Shown here piece after piece: positions 7,890 through 16,681 of a stretch of DNA of 64,000 bases. The stretch is from the NCBI GenBank assembly GCA_964550175.1, contig CAZJXP010000001.1:248001-312000 (forward strand), read 5' to 3'. Made by a program: the position numbers and the translations under genes. A model generated the notes under the pieces. The model was not told the DNA's origin and did not search any database. It saw only the letters and a list, made by a program, of their open reading frames with translations. Numbering within the stretch: the first letter of the stretch is position 1; each line of letters begins with the position of its first letter. This stretch comes from DSQK01 sp964550175. Lineage in GTDB: Archaea > Nanobdellota > Nanobdellia > Woesearchaeales > ARS49.

Positions 7890-8539
7890 GCCACAAATCG
7901 TTACGTGACGTAAACGACCCCTTCTTCGTGAAGGACGGAACGGCGCTAAAGAGCCTTTACGATTTAGAACGCGAACTGCGCAACATGAGCGCGGAACAGT
8001 TCTCGCACCACGTGAATTCGGCGAAGAACGACTTCTACAGCTGGATCCACCACACCATCAACGATCACGACTTGTCATTGAAGCTTTCGAAGATAAATAA
8101 TCAAAAGAAGATGGCGGACATCGTCGAGAAGCACATACTGTCGTTGGAGCAGGCGCAGACTACTAAGAAAGCCGCCGTGCAGAAAAAAACAATCTCGAGC
8201 TTAAGGCGGATTGCGTCTAAGCCCGTCGCAAAGGTCGAGCTGGATTTGGCGCCGCTGAAGCACGAGCGCAGATACGAATCATTGCTTAATCCCGCGCCCG
8301 TCCCGATGTCGGAACTGCCGAGCGTCGACTCTGTCGAAGACAGGCTACGGTCGAAATTAGCCGCGCTGCCGAACACGACCGTGACGATTACGGAGCCGCA
8401 AGTTGAAGCCGCTCAAAACATAAGTGCGCCTGAGACCGTCGAGGAACAGTCGAACCTGATGCGGCACTTAGTGCATTACTCGTTAGGACTGATGGCGGGA
8501 ATACTGGCAGGTTTGGTTTTGGCGAAGTTCTTTATCTGA
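7886..8539 (+). CDS. DUF5752-like domain with linker and C-terminal membrane anchor, paralogue 3
   Basis: 217 residues. The N-terminal 90 residues repeat the family domain (HHVNSAKNDFYSWIHHTI, about 41-58). Residues 95-190 are a charged, proline-containing linker. A single transmembrane helix closes the protein (about 193-217). It is a tail-anchored version of its two soluble paralogues, so it could tether the group, or a bound glycogen enzyme, to the membrane; that is inference. It converges on and overlaps the HEPN gene by eight bases. Confidence 0.7.
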   Translation: MSHKSLRDVNDPFFVKDGTALKSLYDLERELRNMSAEQFSHHVNSAKNDFYSWIHHTINDHDLSLKLSKINNQKKMADIVEKHILSLEQAQTTKKAAVQKKTISSLRRIASKPVAKVELDLAPLKHERRYESLLNPAPVPMSELPSVDSVEDRLRSKLAALPNTTVTITEPQVEAAQNISAPETVEEQSNLMRHLVHYSLGLMAGILAGLVLAKFFI

Positions 8540-8996
8540 GCTTTCGCTCAAGCTCCTTTCTCAATAAATTGATGTGCAGCTCAAACTTCAGCTTAAACGA
8601 CTTCCAGTCATCGTACTTCAACAACTGACCTCTATAATTTATCGCGTTCCGTTTTAGCCTGATTGTCTCCAAGAATTCCCAATCGACATCCAATGACGAG
8701 TGCTTGAAACAGAGATAGGCGTTCTTGCACTGATGGTTGTCGGCAGCGATGCCGTCGAACAGCAGATACGCCTCGATAAGCCCCCGCAATGACTCGTAAT
8801 GGTCCCTGAACACGAACGTCCAGTCCGTGCTGTCCTTCGGGATATCCGCTGACTTGCGGTTGATGAACTCCAATCCTTTTTCCGCGACGAGCTTCAACGA
8901 CCTGATGAACTCGATATCAATGGACTTTTCTTTTATGCTTCCCGTGCTGATGCAGAACTCGTACGTGGCGTCAAGATTGTCGATCGTAAGCTTCAC
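8532..8996 (-). CDS. HEPN-domain protein of a HEPN/MNT pair
   Basis: 154 residues, all helical, ending in a typical HEPN tail. The expected catalytic Rx4-6H motif reads RNAINYRG (about 116-123), so tyrosine replaces the usual histidine. It overlaps the upstream nucleotidyltransferase gene by four bases. HEPN/MNT pairs are toxin-antitoxin or defence-related modules in which HEPN is an RNase and MNT modifies or inhibits it. The missing histidine leaves RNase activity uncertain. Confidence 0.75.
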   Translation of the reverse strand: MKLTIDNLDATYEFCISTGSIKEKSIDIEFIRSLKLVAEKGLEFINRKSADIPKDSTDWTFVFRDHYESLRGLIEAYLLFDGIAADNHQCKNAYLCFKHSSLDVDWEFLETIRLKRNAINYRGQLLKYDDWKSFKLKFELHINLLRKELERKLR

Positions 8997-9544
8997 GCGA
9001 CCTCTGCGACGTCATTGATTTGGCCTTTTACAACATAGCCGTTGATGACATTGGCCATCAGTCCGGTCTTTATGCCGTCGATTTCTTTCTTGCTTTTGAA
9101 GACGTGCAGCTCGATTCTTTTCTTGAGCTTACGCTCGAATTCGCGCTTGTCGAAACCAGAACTGTCGCCGAAAATAAAAACGTCAACATCAGACTCTTTG
9201 TACCAGTCGCCTTTCACCATGCTGCCGAACAATATGACGGTTTTCGCGGACTTTAACGACAATAACTTCGGGATGAGCCCGCTGTTGTGCAGCTGCTCCA
9301 AAGCGTAGACTCTCTTAAGTGATTGATAATAGGGATTGTTCGCGCCAGCGGTGTAATGCGGAAATCTGCCCTTTACTTTCACGTAGATGAGCGCGCCTTC
9401 GTCGACGCACTTGTTTAGCCACTTGATTGCGACCGCTTTCGTTACCTTCGCTTCTTTGATTATCTCCTTGAGATGCCATTCCTTCAGCGGGCTGTTTTCG
9501 AGGATTAATTTCACCACTGATGATTCCTTACTTGGACTCGCCAT
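8993..9544 (-). CDS. Winged-helix plus MNT nucleotidyltransferase fusion (antitoxin-like)
   Basis: 183 residues. Residues 8-65 look like a winged helix (EWHLKEIIKEAKVTKAVAIK). Residues 95-180 are a minimal nucleotidyltransferase with the GSMVKGDWYKESDVDVFI signature (G-S-x13-D-x-D) for metal and nucleotide binding. It is translationally coupled to the HEPN gene. A CTTTAAATAG box about 26 bases before the start implies a leaderless promoter. The DNA-binding domain suggests it may also repress its own operon. Confidence 0.82.
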   Translation of the reverse strand: MASPSKESSVVKLILENSPLKEWHLKEIIKEAKVTKAVAIKWLNKCVDEGALIYVKVKGRFPHYTAGANNPYYQSLKRVYALEQLHNSGLIPKLLSLKSAKTVILFGSMVKGDWYKESDVDVFIFGDSSGFDKREFERKLKKRIELHVFKSKKEIDGIKTGLMANVINGYVVKGQINDVAEVA

Positions 9545-9635
9545 AATTGGTATGACTGAGATAGACTATTTAAAGGTTGCCCTTGTAATGGTCGATCACG
9601 ATATTTGATGTGAATATATAACCACACAAACTAGA

Positions 9636-9680
9636 ACCGCAAATCTTCCGCTTTTTCCGGAAAGTTTTCGGTTTTTCTCG
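9636..9680. repeat. Second short repeat type (copy 1), upstream of the AbrB/RelE pair
   Basis: Contains CCGCAAATCTTCCGCTTTTT and then TTTTCGGTTTTTC. An inverted-orientation relative at 30172-30222 shares the same phrases (GGAAAAACCGGAAGATTTGC, then GGAAAAAGCGGAAGA). It lies between the MNT promoter and the AbrB promoter. Function unknown. Confidence 0.5.
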
Positions 9681-9759
9681 AGCAAACGTTATGAATTCTG
9701 TTTGGTTATGTTTGTTCATGAGCGAAACTTTAATAAGTAAGCCCTGCCTTACCGAAGGC

Positions 9760-10011
9760 ATGGAGCTCGTGCATATGTCAAGCAAAGGCCAGATAGTGAT
9801 TCCGCTGCAGGTGCGCAAGCACCTGAAGCTCACGCGCGGATCACGGCTCGTGCTGGTGGAACAGAAAGGGATGGTCGTTCTCCGAAAGGAAGACGACGAC
9901 ACTATCCTGACGCCGGCTGACAAAAGAGCGATTGACCGTGCACGTCGAGACATTCGAGAAGGAAAAGGTATCACTCTCGACCAACTCGAAAAAGAACTCG
10001 GCTATCGATGA
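9760..10011 (+). CDS. AbrB/SpoVT-type antitoxin
   Basis: 83 residues from the ATG at 9760. The open frame reaches back to 9691, but a TATA-like TTTAATAAG at about 9729-9737 places the transcript start near 9760. The swapped-hairpin AbrB core is SSKGQIVIPLQVRKHL followed by SRLVLVE. The C-terminal helical tail (DRARRDIREGKGITLDQLEK) is typical of an antitoxin segment that wraps the toxin. It overlaps the RelE-like gene by four bases. Confidence 0.88.
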   Translation: MELVHMSSKGQIVIPLQVRKHLKLTRGSRLVLVEQKGMVVLRKEDDDTILTPADKRAIDRARRDIREGKGITLDQLEKELGYR

Positions 10012-10259
10012 CCATAAGCATTCTGCCGGCAGCAGAAAAGTTTCTCCGCAAATGCGAAAAAGAGCTATTTCTTCGCCTACGCGAACGCATTTATTCCCTT
10101 GAACATAATCCGTTTCCTCCTGATTGCGAACGCCTAAAAAGCAAAGAAAAAATCTTCAAGGTACGCGTTGGCGACTACAGGATATTCTATGACTACTTCT
10201 CTGAAACACTCATCATCTTGAGAATCAGAAAACGGGATAATGCCTACTTGAATGACTAA
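10008..10259 (+). CDS. RelE/ParE-type toxin
   Basis: 83 residues of RelE fold: helix 1 with AAEKFLRKCEKEL, PFPPDCERLKSKEKIFKVRV in the middle, then GDYRIFYDYF and a final strand IILRIRKRDNAY. RelE toxins cleave mRNA on the ribosome; related ParE toxins poison gyrase. Sequence alone favours RelE through the conserved VGDYRIFYD block. It forms a standard two-gene module with the AbrB-type antitoxin and converges on the next gene with a four-base overlap. Confidence 0.88.
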   Translation: MTISILPAAEKFLRKCEKELFLRLRERIYSLEHNPFPPDCERLKSKEKIFKVRVGDYRIFYDYFSETLIILRIRKRDNAYLND

Positions 10260-12604
10260 CGCTTGTTCGCAAAGACAAATTGGTAGTCCTTGCCTTCTAA
10301 CAACGTTATGAGCGCGTTCTCGTACGGGAAGAACGTGTAGGTCGCGGATGGTAATGAATCTAAGTTTATTCTTTCCTCGTTCTGGATTTGGCTTATTACC
10401 GTGGCGTTTGTGGCTTCTAAGAAGTTCAATACTGGCTTTCCTGTGGCTACGAAATCCTTGAACTCCCAACGGTTCGTTCCCTTGTTGACGAAGAACCTGT
10501 ACTCCATCATGAACGTGGTTTGGTCCTTGCCGAGAATTGCTTTTACTGTTGGACTGCCGACGTTTTCAACTGTAACACCGGTAAACGCCTTGAAATTGTC
10601 GATGCACTTGATTGTTCTGGCTTTCGTATCCTCTCCTACGTCTAATTCTATTCTTTCTAATGGTAATTGGTTGTCAACCCCTTGGAGGTAGTCGAAGGCG
10701 GTTGTTGGCGTGGTTTGGAACGGGGTTTGCAAGGCGAGATGACCTCCTTGGAGGCCTAATACTTTCAAGGTGTCTTCGCCCGCGAGTTTAAGACAGTTGT
10801 TGACGTACTCTTGCACGGTTGATTCTGATTTTACTACAATATGGTCTGGGACTGTGATGAAAAGCAATAACATGGCTACGGCTAAGATTACGACGCCTAA
10901 GAGCATGAAGATGGTTAATTGGCCGCGGGATGAGCGTTTACTTTTTTTACCACTGCTGACCCCGGCAGATTTTGAGTTAGTGGCTCGATTGAGCTTTGAA
11001 TGATGGCCTAAACGCGTCCAATCTTGGCGGTAAAAAGTCTTGCCGGGGCGCGACATGGCAACTCCGGCTAATATCACCGCGAACGAAGCGAACAGCAACG
11101 CGTGAACTGAAGTGAGATGCTTGATTAATTCTGCAATCTTACTGTGTCCTGCGGGGTAGACGGTCAAGACAACCCCATTCCTCTGGTAATCAACCGTGTT
11201 GTCGTCCACTTTCATGACCGAAGGGCTGTACGCGGTGCGGTAAGACTTGATCCAGGACTGCGTGAGCTTTTCTTTGGTTATCTTGTCGTTGATGGTGAGC
11301 AAGCGTTCGGTTGACGTTCCATGCTGGATGGCCTCTTCGATGGTTATGTAGTTGCTGACGACCGTCTTGTACGGAGGGGCGTCGTTCAGGATCAAGACGT
11401 CGTTGATGAACGCGTTGTCCTTGTCGAACGTCAGGATGGCTTTCGCGTCCTTGTTGCCCGTTGTGAAGAACGTGACCAATCCTTCCGACTTGCCGTCCTT
11501 CTTTATTTGTGGCTTGTTGAGGTCGACGATTCCCCTGATTTCCAACGCGTGGTTCGGAAGGTCGAAGATCGAGCAGGACTTGCAGGACTTCACTTCAGGC
11601 GGGAACGCGTCGGAGTCGGACTTTCTCAGGAAGATATCGTGATTGTCCTGCCAGGCACGGATGCTGAAGTCTTTAGTTGCGTCCTTCGCATCATAGGTGT
11701 ACAACGTGACGGGCTCCATATGGATGTGCTGCATCCCGTCAGTTCTTGAGACTTCGACCTTTGCGGAATTGTTAGATTCTACTGTTTCCGTTATTCCGTT
11801 CTTTTCCAATTCGATTTGGACATCTATTAGGTCTAATACGGTTGTTGTGGTGCTCTTTGAAATGACTAAAGAGGAATCATCTGAGAGAGACTTGAAATCG
11901 TACTGGTTCGTCGAACAGTCCTTGATCTTGAATTCGGAATCCTTATCCGCGTCGATGGTCACGTCGGTTTTAGCCGTAATCTTCGCGTTTTCAACATCTT
12001 CCATGTAAACGCAGCTCGCCCAGACGGAATCTGCTTTCTTTACGTCAATCGTCTTGTCGCAATAATTGACTTTATCGAGCTTAGTTGCGATAGTGTCGGT
12101 TTCTACGAGAGAATCGGCTGTGTCGGCGGTTAAACAACCATTTTCGTATTTTACATTCTTGCCGTTGGTGATGACTATGGGGCCTTGCTGGAGGGAACCG
12201 ACGGAAGCGATTGAGTAGCCGCCGCCTTGGACAGAAACGCCCGTTACATCAGCAGCCTTGCCAGAACCTTTCGGAGTATCCATACTTTTTGCGTATGTTA
12301 AATGACCACTTGCATCAACTTTCCCGCCAACAACATGCGTGAAAACATTACCATCAGCATCCGTAAATTTGTCCGTATCAACATTATAGGATCCATCAGG
12401 ATTTTTGGTTGCCGTACCACCTTCATAAGTGGCGCCATTGGCATCTTTAGCCATTGTGTCAGGAGTAATATCTTGTTTCACACCAGCATCGCCACCTCCA
12501 CCCGGACCATCACTTGGAGGAGGAGTTGTTCCATCAGCGATTACTGCGACTGAAAGTAAAAGTAGAACAACAAGTAGTATAGGGATAACACCTCTTTTAC
12601 TCAT
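10256..12604 (-). CDS. Large envelope protein; apparent in-frame fusion across a repeat element
   Basis: 782 residues. A signal peptide (1-23) leads into a Gly/Pro-rich and then beta-rich extracytoplasmic region to about residue 510. A transmembrane helix follows (about 518-540). Next comes a basic cytoplasmic stretch starting SRPGKTFYRQDWTR, which is translated from repeat copy D. A second helix (RGQLTIFMLLGVVILAVAML) and a second extracytoplasmic domain of about 210 residues complete it. The topology is self-consistent. RGQLTIF-type sequences normally begin separate archaeal membrane proteins, so two ancestral genes probably became one. No ATG, GTG or TTG restarts the second half before that helix. 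Function unknown. Confidence 0.7.
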   Translation of the reverse strand: MSKRGVIPILLVVLLLLSVAVIADGTTPPPSDGPGGGGDAGVKQDITPDTMAKDANGATYEGGTATKNPDGSYNVDTDKFTDADGNVFTHVVGGKVDASGHLTYAKSMDTPKGSGKAADVTGVSVQGGGYSIASVGSLQQGPIVITNGKNVKYENGCLTADTADSLVETDTIATKLDKVNYCDKTIDVKKADSVWASCVYMEDVENAKITAKTDVTIDADKDSEFKIKDCSTNQYDFKSLSDDSSLVISKSTTTTVLDLIDVQIELEKNGITETVESNNSAKVEVSRTDGMQHIHMEPVTLYTYDAKDATKDFSIRAWQDNHDIFLRKSDSDAFPPEVKSCKSCSIFDLPNHALEIRGIVDLNKPQIKKDGKSEGLVTFFTTGNKDAKAILTFDKDNAFINDVLILNDAPPYKTVVSNYITIEEAIQHGTSTERLLTINDKITKEKLTQSWIKSYRTAYSPSVMKVDDNTVDYQRNGVVLTVYPAGHSKIAELIKHLTSVHALLFASFAVILAGVAMSRPGKTFYRQDWTRLGHHSKLNRATNSKSAGVSSGKKSKRSSRGQLTIFMLLGVVILAVAMLLLFITVPDHIVVKSESTVQEYVNNCLKLAGEDTLKVLGLQGGHLALQTPFQTTPTTAFDYLQGVDNQLPLERIELDVGEDTKARTIKCIDNFKAFTGVTVENVGSPTVKAILGKDQTTFMMEYRFFVNKGTNRWEFKDFVATGKPVLNFLEATNATVISQIQNEERINLDSLPSATYTFFPYENALITLLEGKDYQFVFANKR
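10951..11055. repeat. Dispersed palindrome, copy D, inside a coding sequence
   Basis: The left end reads CTGACCCCGGCAGATTTTGA and the right end CGTCCAATCTTGGCGG followed by TAAAAAGTCTTGCCGGGGCG. CCCCGGCA and TGCCGGGG form inverted ends. It is read through in frame by the 782-residue gene and encodes the loop between that protein's two membrane helices. Confidence 0.75.
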
Positions 12605-12637
12605 AATTAAAGAAACAGACGAGACGTTATTTAAAGC

Positions 12638-13753
12638 TTACTTCTTCTCATACTCAACTTTGGACCATCGTTCTTTCTCAGTTCGTTTATTTTGTGAGCG
12701 CCAAACAAAGGAACCATTGGGTGCTGTGAGGTTCGTACTTGCCCAATATTTACAAATGTCACGCGCCCACGCTTTAACATATTTTGTTTCTTGAGGGGCA
12801 CCTGCAAGAACGTCAAGAACCTTTATCTTACCATCATTTTTCTCAGGTGTTTCACCTTTTACGACATCATATTTAGCAACAATGAACAAGGAAGGTTCAG
12901 CAATAGAACCAAACTGTTTCATGACCTCCTTCAGATCATCTTTGACCGCAGTGTTCTCCGCATCATACACTTTAAGCGGCACACCCAAAACCTTACTCGC
13001 ATACTTTGCAAGAATGGCAGAACGAATGGATAAAATTGTTGCATTATCTTTTCCATTAAAATCACACATTAATACAAGACTTTTATCATCTTTCAATTCA
13101 GCAATTTCTTTTGCAAATTCTCCTTTCCCGATATAAGACACTTTAGCATCACTAGCAAAATCTTTGTCATCAAAAACTTCTTTCGCGGTTTTGTATTTTG
13201 CTTCAAGTTTTTGGGCTAAATCATCGGTAAAATCATCGATATTCACTTCTTTAACATCTGCTTGTATTTTCGGGTCTTCTGCGTATACTCGTGGTGTGTT
13301 TAGTCCTGAGAATCCGAATGCGGTGGTTGTGAGTATGGCTGCGTAGGCGATGTTGTTACGTGCTTTGTGCCAGAATGATTTCTGTAAAGGCACTTGTTCT
13401 GCGTTTTGTATTGCGTTGTCGATGCTCATGATGATTCTTGCCTTGTACGTTTCGTACTGTTTTGCCCGCTTTTGCCCTTTTTGGTCGGGCAATCCTAATG
13501 ACAAATGTTCTTTGAATAGTGTGATGTCTTGCCTGAACACGTCTAGCCAAACAACGGCTGTTTCTGCGTGTTTGCGAGCCGTTCCGGTGACGTTCTGTGT
13601 TACCGTGACTGCTGCAGTGCGCAACAGCTCAATCTCCTGCAAAACGGTTTGAGCGTCTTGCAAGGTCATGTTCGCAAACCGCAAATCTCGGCGGCGCGAA
13701 CTTAATGTTTTGACTCCGTTGCTGACCGACTTGAGCTGGCGAAACACATCCAT
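12638..13753 (-). CDS. Membrane protein with helical N-domain and thioredoxin-like C-domain
   Basis: 371 residues. The N-terminal 130 residues are helical and basic. A transmembrane segment lies at about 133-152. The outer part (about 165-330) alternates strands and helices (SLVLMCDFNG, then EPSLFIVAKYDVV), resembling a thioredoxin-like fold without the CxxC pair; that assignment is tentative. No enzyme motif recognised. It is divergent from the gene at 13972, with AT-rich promoters between them. Confidence 0.6.
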   Translation of the reverse strand: MDVFRQLKSVSNGVKTLSSRRRDLRFANMTLQDAQTVLQEIELLRTAAVTVTQNVTGTARKHAETAVVWLDVFRQDITLFKEHLSLGLPDQKGQKRAKQYETYKARIIMSIDNAIQNAEQVPLQKSFWHKARNNIAYAAILTTTAFGFSGLNTPRVYAEDPKIQADVKEVNIDDFTDDLAQKLEAKYKTAKEVFDDKDFASDAKVSYIGKGEFAKEIAELKDDKSLVLMCDFNGKDNATILSIRSAILAKYASKVLGVPLKVYDAENTAVKDDLKEVMKQFGSIAEPSLFIVAKYDVVKGETPEKNDGKIKVLDVLAGAPQETKYVKAWARDICKYWASTNLTAPNGSFVWRSQNKRTEKERWSKVEYEKK

Positions 13754-13971
13754 GTCAAGATGGACGTATTACGACTATATAAAACAAATCAGTATATAAT
13801 TGTTATGACTGTTTTCGTCGATGATGGACATGAAAACAGCAGAATTCGCCTTTTTGCCCCTTATAAATGACCTTAAAATCTATATAAAATATATAAATTA
13901 TAAGGACAATTAATATATACTTCCTTTAGCTCTATCTTTACTACTTAATGGTGGTGTTGAGGGAAGACAAA
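13754..13971. promoter_or_regulatory. Divergent AT-rich promoter region
   Basis: On the minus strand, TTATATAGTC (about 13774-13783) lies about 26 bases from the ATG at 13753. On the plus strand there are overlapping TATA-like runs (TATATAAAATATATAAATTA, about 13880-13900). GTTGAGGGA at about 13955-13963 gives a ribosome site for the ATG at 13972. No other feature seen. Confidence 0.5.
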
Positions 13972-14583
13972 ATGAGCTTAACGTCCATTGTTCAAAACAC
14001 CATACGTAAAACAAGCCCGGTAATCGCCAGACGACTGTGCGACCGATCTCTCGCAAAGGCGCGTTCTTCTGCTAAGGAGTATGTTCGCCATAAAGATGAA
14101 TTCCGGCTCTACCTCCAATTCTGTGAACGCGCCCAACCGTCAAGATATGATGACTGGCAAATGAATTACAATATCCGCAAATACCAAGAAACTGCACAAG
14201 ACCTTGTCGAACGCACCAACCACAAATATGCCCGCGCAAGAGCGTGGGAAACACGCCAAGAGGTCGCGGAAGAACGCCTCGTCTTTTATACAGGCACGGC
14301 ACACGTTCTCGCAAATTGCCCGGTCGAACGCCTCCTCCATTACCGCACGCTCGTTGAAGATGTGCGCAGTATCGCTCCCACTTCAACAGTGCTCGGCAAA
14401 GTAGACGAAAAAATCATTGGAGAAGGCACCTGCGACAAACACGACACGCAAGACCACATTACCATGTTCAAAACAGCAGGCTATGAAAAGGAAGCAAAAG
14501 CGCTCGCGGCGCTCTACGCAGAACAAATCATGCACGACCAACCACAACGCGCATGGGAATTCATGAAACAGACCATGGCTTAA
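13972..14583 (+). CDS. Helical protein of unknown function
   Basis: 203 residues from the ATG at 13972, chosen because GAGGGA precedes it; an in-frame ATG at 13948 would add eight residues. The protein is almost entirely helical and charged, with clustered Arg and Tyr (YARARAWETRQEVAEERLVF in the middle) and no membrane segment. No family recognised. It stands at the border between the GC-balanced backbone and the AT-rich cluster that follows. Confidence 0.6.
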   Translation: MSLTSIVQNTIRKTSPVIARRLCDRSLAKARSSAKEYVRHKDEFRLYLQFCERAQPSRYDDWQMNYNIRKYQETAQDLVERTNHKYARARAWETRQEVAEERLVFYTGTAHVLANCPVERLLHYRTLVEDVRSIAPTSTVLGKVDEKIIGEGTCDKHDTQDHITMFKTAGYEKEAKALAALYAEQIMHDQPQRAWEFMKQTMA

Positions 14584-14630
14584 ATCTGAATAACCACCAC
14601 AATAAAACATAAAATCACGAGAGGATAAAT

Positions 14631-15590
14631 ATGAAAACAAGATTTCCGGGAATCTCAGCATTGGTGAGGTGTAAAGATGAAGGCGATTCGGTATACGCAA
14701 GTTTATTTTCAATAAAAGATCTTGTTGATGAAGTTGTCTTTGTTGACAATGAATCGGTGGATAATAGCATTGCCGAAGCTGAAAGATTTAAGAACGATCA
14801 TTTCAAAGATAAAAACTTCATTATTCGCCCTTATGCACACAGTGTTGCAGGAGGCAATCATCTTGCGGACATGAATAATTTTGCCTTATCCTTGACTTCA
14901 ACCGAGTGGGTTATGAAGTGGGATGTTGACACTATTGCGTACACTGCGGGAGAAAACTCCATCTTAAAGCTCAAAGAACGCGTATTCGCTAACGGTTCTC
15001 CTGTGGACATTATAAGATACAGTTTTTTTAATCTCTGGGGTGATTATTTCCATTGCCTGCAAGCAAGATTCGGCGATCCTGAATATGGCCCGACTGGTTG
15101 CGGATTGGAGTTGCAAGGTTGCGAAAAAAGACTGTATCGGTATGATGATGATATTCATTTTGAAATGGAACGTTATGCTGAACACTTTTGGGAAGCTATG
15201 CGAGTACCTCTTACCTATAAAGAAATGCAGTTAAGTATTGTGCCTGGCGTACACTTGCAGACGGTTAAACCTTCAAGCTTGGTCGGTCGTAGATTTTTTC
15301 TTACGCGCTTTACACCAGGTGAGCGAGAAAAATATGGAAGTTTTACGAAATTTGTGCAACATGAGCTACGAGAAGCAAATTGTCCTTCTCTTGAGCTTTT
15401 CGGCAAAAAACTCATTATTGATGAAGTGAATGTACGTGGTACAAAGTTCAAACAGCCGCATCCTGATACAATGTACCAATTGGGTTTGATGAAAGAACTC
15501 CCATATGAACTCATTTTTGATGAAACTAACGTCTGCGTTGATAGAAAAGAACGAAATGCAGCACACGATTACTTGAGGGATGGAGAATGA
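14631..15590 (+). CDS. GT-A fold glycosyltransferase (GT2-like)
   Basis: 319 residues. The N-terminal strand-loop ALVRCKDEGDSVYASL and VDEVVFVDNESVDNS match the nucleotide-binding start of GT2-type enzymes. The metal-binding DxD is MKWDVDT (about 100-106). The C-terminal 150 residues are divergent. It probably transfers a sugar to a surface or secondary-metabolite acceptor. A GAGAGGA site precedes the ATG. First gene of an AT-rich five-gene run; it overlaps the next gene by four bases. Confidence 0.78.
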   Translation: MKTRFPGISALVRCKDEGDSVYASLFSIKDLVDEVVFVDNESVDNSIAEAERFKNDHFKDKNFIIRPYAHSVAGGNHLADMNNFALSLTSTEWVMKWDVDTIAYTAGENSILKLKERVFANGSPVDIIRYSFFNLWGDYFHCLQARFGDPEYGPTGCGLELQGCEKRLYRYDDDIHFEMERYAEHFWEAMRVPLTYKEMQLSIVPGVHLQTVKPSSLVGRRFFLTRFTPGEREKYGSFTKFVQHELREANCPSLELFGKKLIIDEVNVRGTKFKQPHPDTMYQLGLMKELPYELIFDETNVCVDRKERNAAHDYLRDGE

Positions 15591-16681
15591 ACTTATTATT
15601 TTGCCTTCATTCATTTAACATTAATGGAGTATTAAACCAGAATCTTTCATTAGCAAAACACATTCTGAAGAAACTGCCTGATGTGCGCATTACGGTCATT
15701 GCACCAACAAAGAAAGAGGGGATGCTTGCATATCTCGCATTAGGAATTGATGCGAAAGCGATAAATCCTGCAACCGATAAGGATGGGTTCAATACTTTGG
15801 CAAATGGGTCACATGACGCTATTTTATTTGAGTCGTTATTTTCATTAAATTATTATGGTAGTTTATTGGCCGGCAATCAAAAAAAATCTGTATTGCACAT
15901 TCATGAAGAGTTGCCTCTCACCCATAAAAGCGACTTATGGAATGTTGATGCAAAATCAATAGATGATTATTTTTCAGAACTGGTCAATTCTACAGTTATA
16001 TTTTCGGGTCAAAAAAGTCAACTCCATTATTCAAAAAAGCTCTTGGAATACAAGATTCAATCGCATGTTATCAATAATGTGGTTGATGTTGATAAGTTTA
16101 AAGCAATAAAAAGGAGGGACGATGGCGCATTTAATATTGTTCAAGTAGGGACAATCTATGAGCGCAAAGGAGCAATACAAACATTCGAAGCATTCAACAT
16201 ATTATTGAAAAAATATTGCATTGAAAATGCAAACCTCGTCTTCGTAGGGGCACGTAAAGGAAAACCTGCCGAAGAAGATTATGTGCAGCAACTAGTCAAA
16301 AGAACAAAGCTGCTGCACTTGGAAGATCAGGTTAAAATAGAACCGGTAATTACTGAACCAAGCAAATATTACGAAAATGCTTCGGTTGTAACACTTCATT
16401 CTCAATCAGAATCTTACCCCACAGTATTTCTTGAAGCATGTTATTTGGGAATTCCGTTTGTGGGAAGTGTTGTTGGATGTTCTCAAGAGATGGAACGCAA
16501 ATACGGAAACGCACTATTATTTCCCATTGGGGATATTGAAAAACATGCACAATGTTTGCACCAAATTTACGAATCTCAATTTCCTGAAAAGAAAATGACC
16601 CGGGAACAGTTAGAAGTACATTTTGAAAATAATCACGATAAAATGATAACTCGGTTGCTCTTGAAAAATGGAAACTCTTGA
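15587..16681 (+). CDS. GT4-family glycosyltransferase
   Basis: 364 residues of GT-B type. VHIHEELPL-like and VDVDKF segments precede the sugar-donor domain, which begins FNIVQVGTIYERKGAIQTFE (about 183-202). The E-x7-E motif is ESYPTVFLE (about 275-283). It retains the family fold and active-site glutamates. Coupled by overlaps to both neighbours, so the two glycosyltransferases probably act in sequence on one acceptor. Confidence 0.85.
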   Translation: MNLLFCLHSFNINGVLNQNLSLAKHILKKLPDVRITVIAPTKKEGMLAYLALGIDAKAINPATDKDGFNTLANGSHDAILFESLFSLNYYGSLLAGNQKKSVLHIHEELPLTHKSDLWNVDAKSIDDYFSELVNSTVIFSGQKSQLHYSKKLLEYKIQSHVINNVVDVDKFKAIKRRDDGAFNIVQVGTIYERKGAIQTFEAFNILLKKYCIENANLVFVGARKGKPAEEDYVQQLVKRTKLLHLEDQVKIEPVITEPSKYYENASVVTLHSQSESYPTVFLEACYLGIPFVGSVVGCSQEMERKYGNALLFPIGDIEKHAQCLHQIYESQFPEKKMTREQLEVHFENNHDKMITRLLLKNGNS

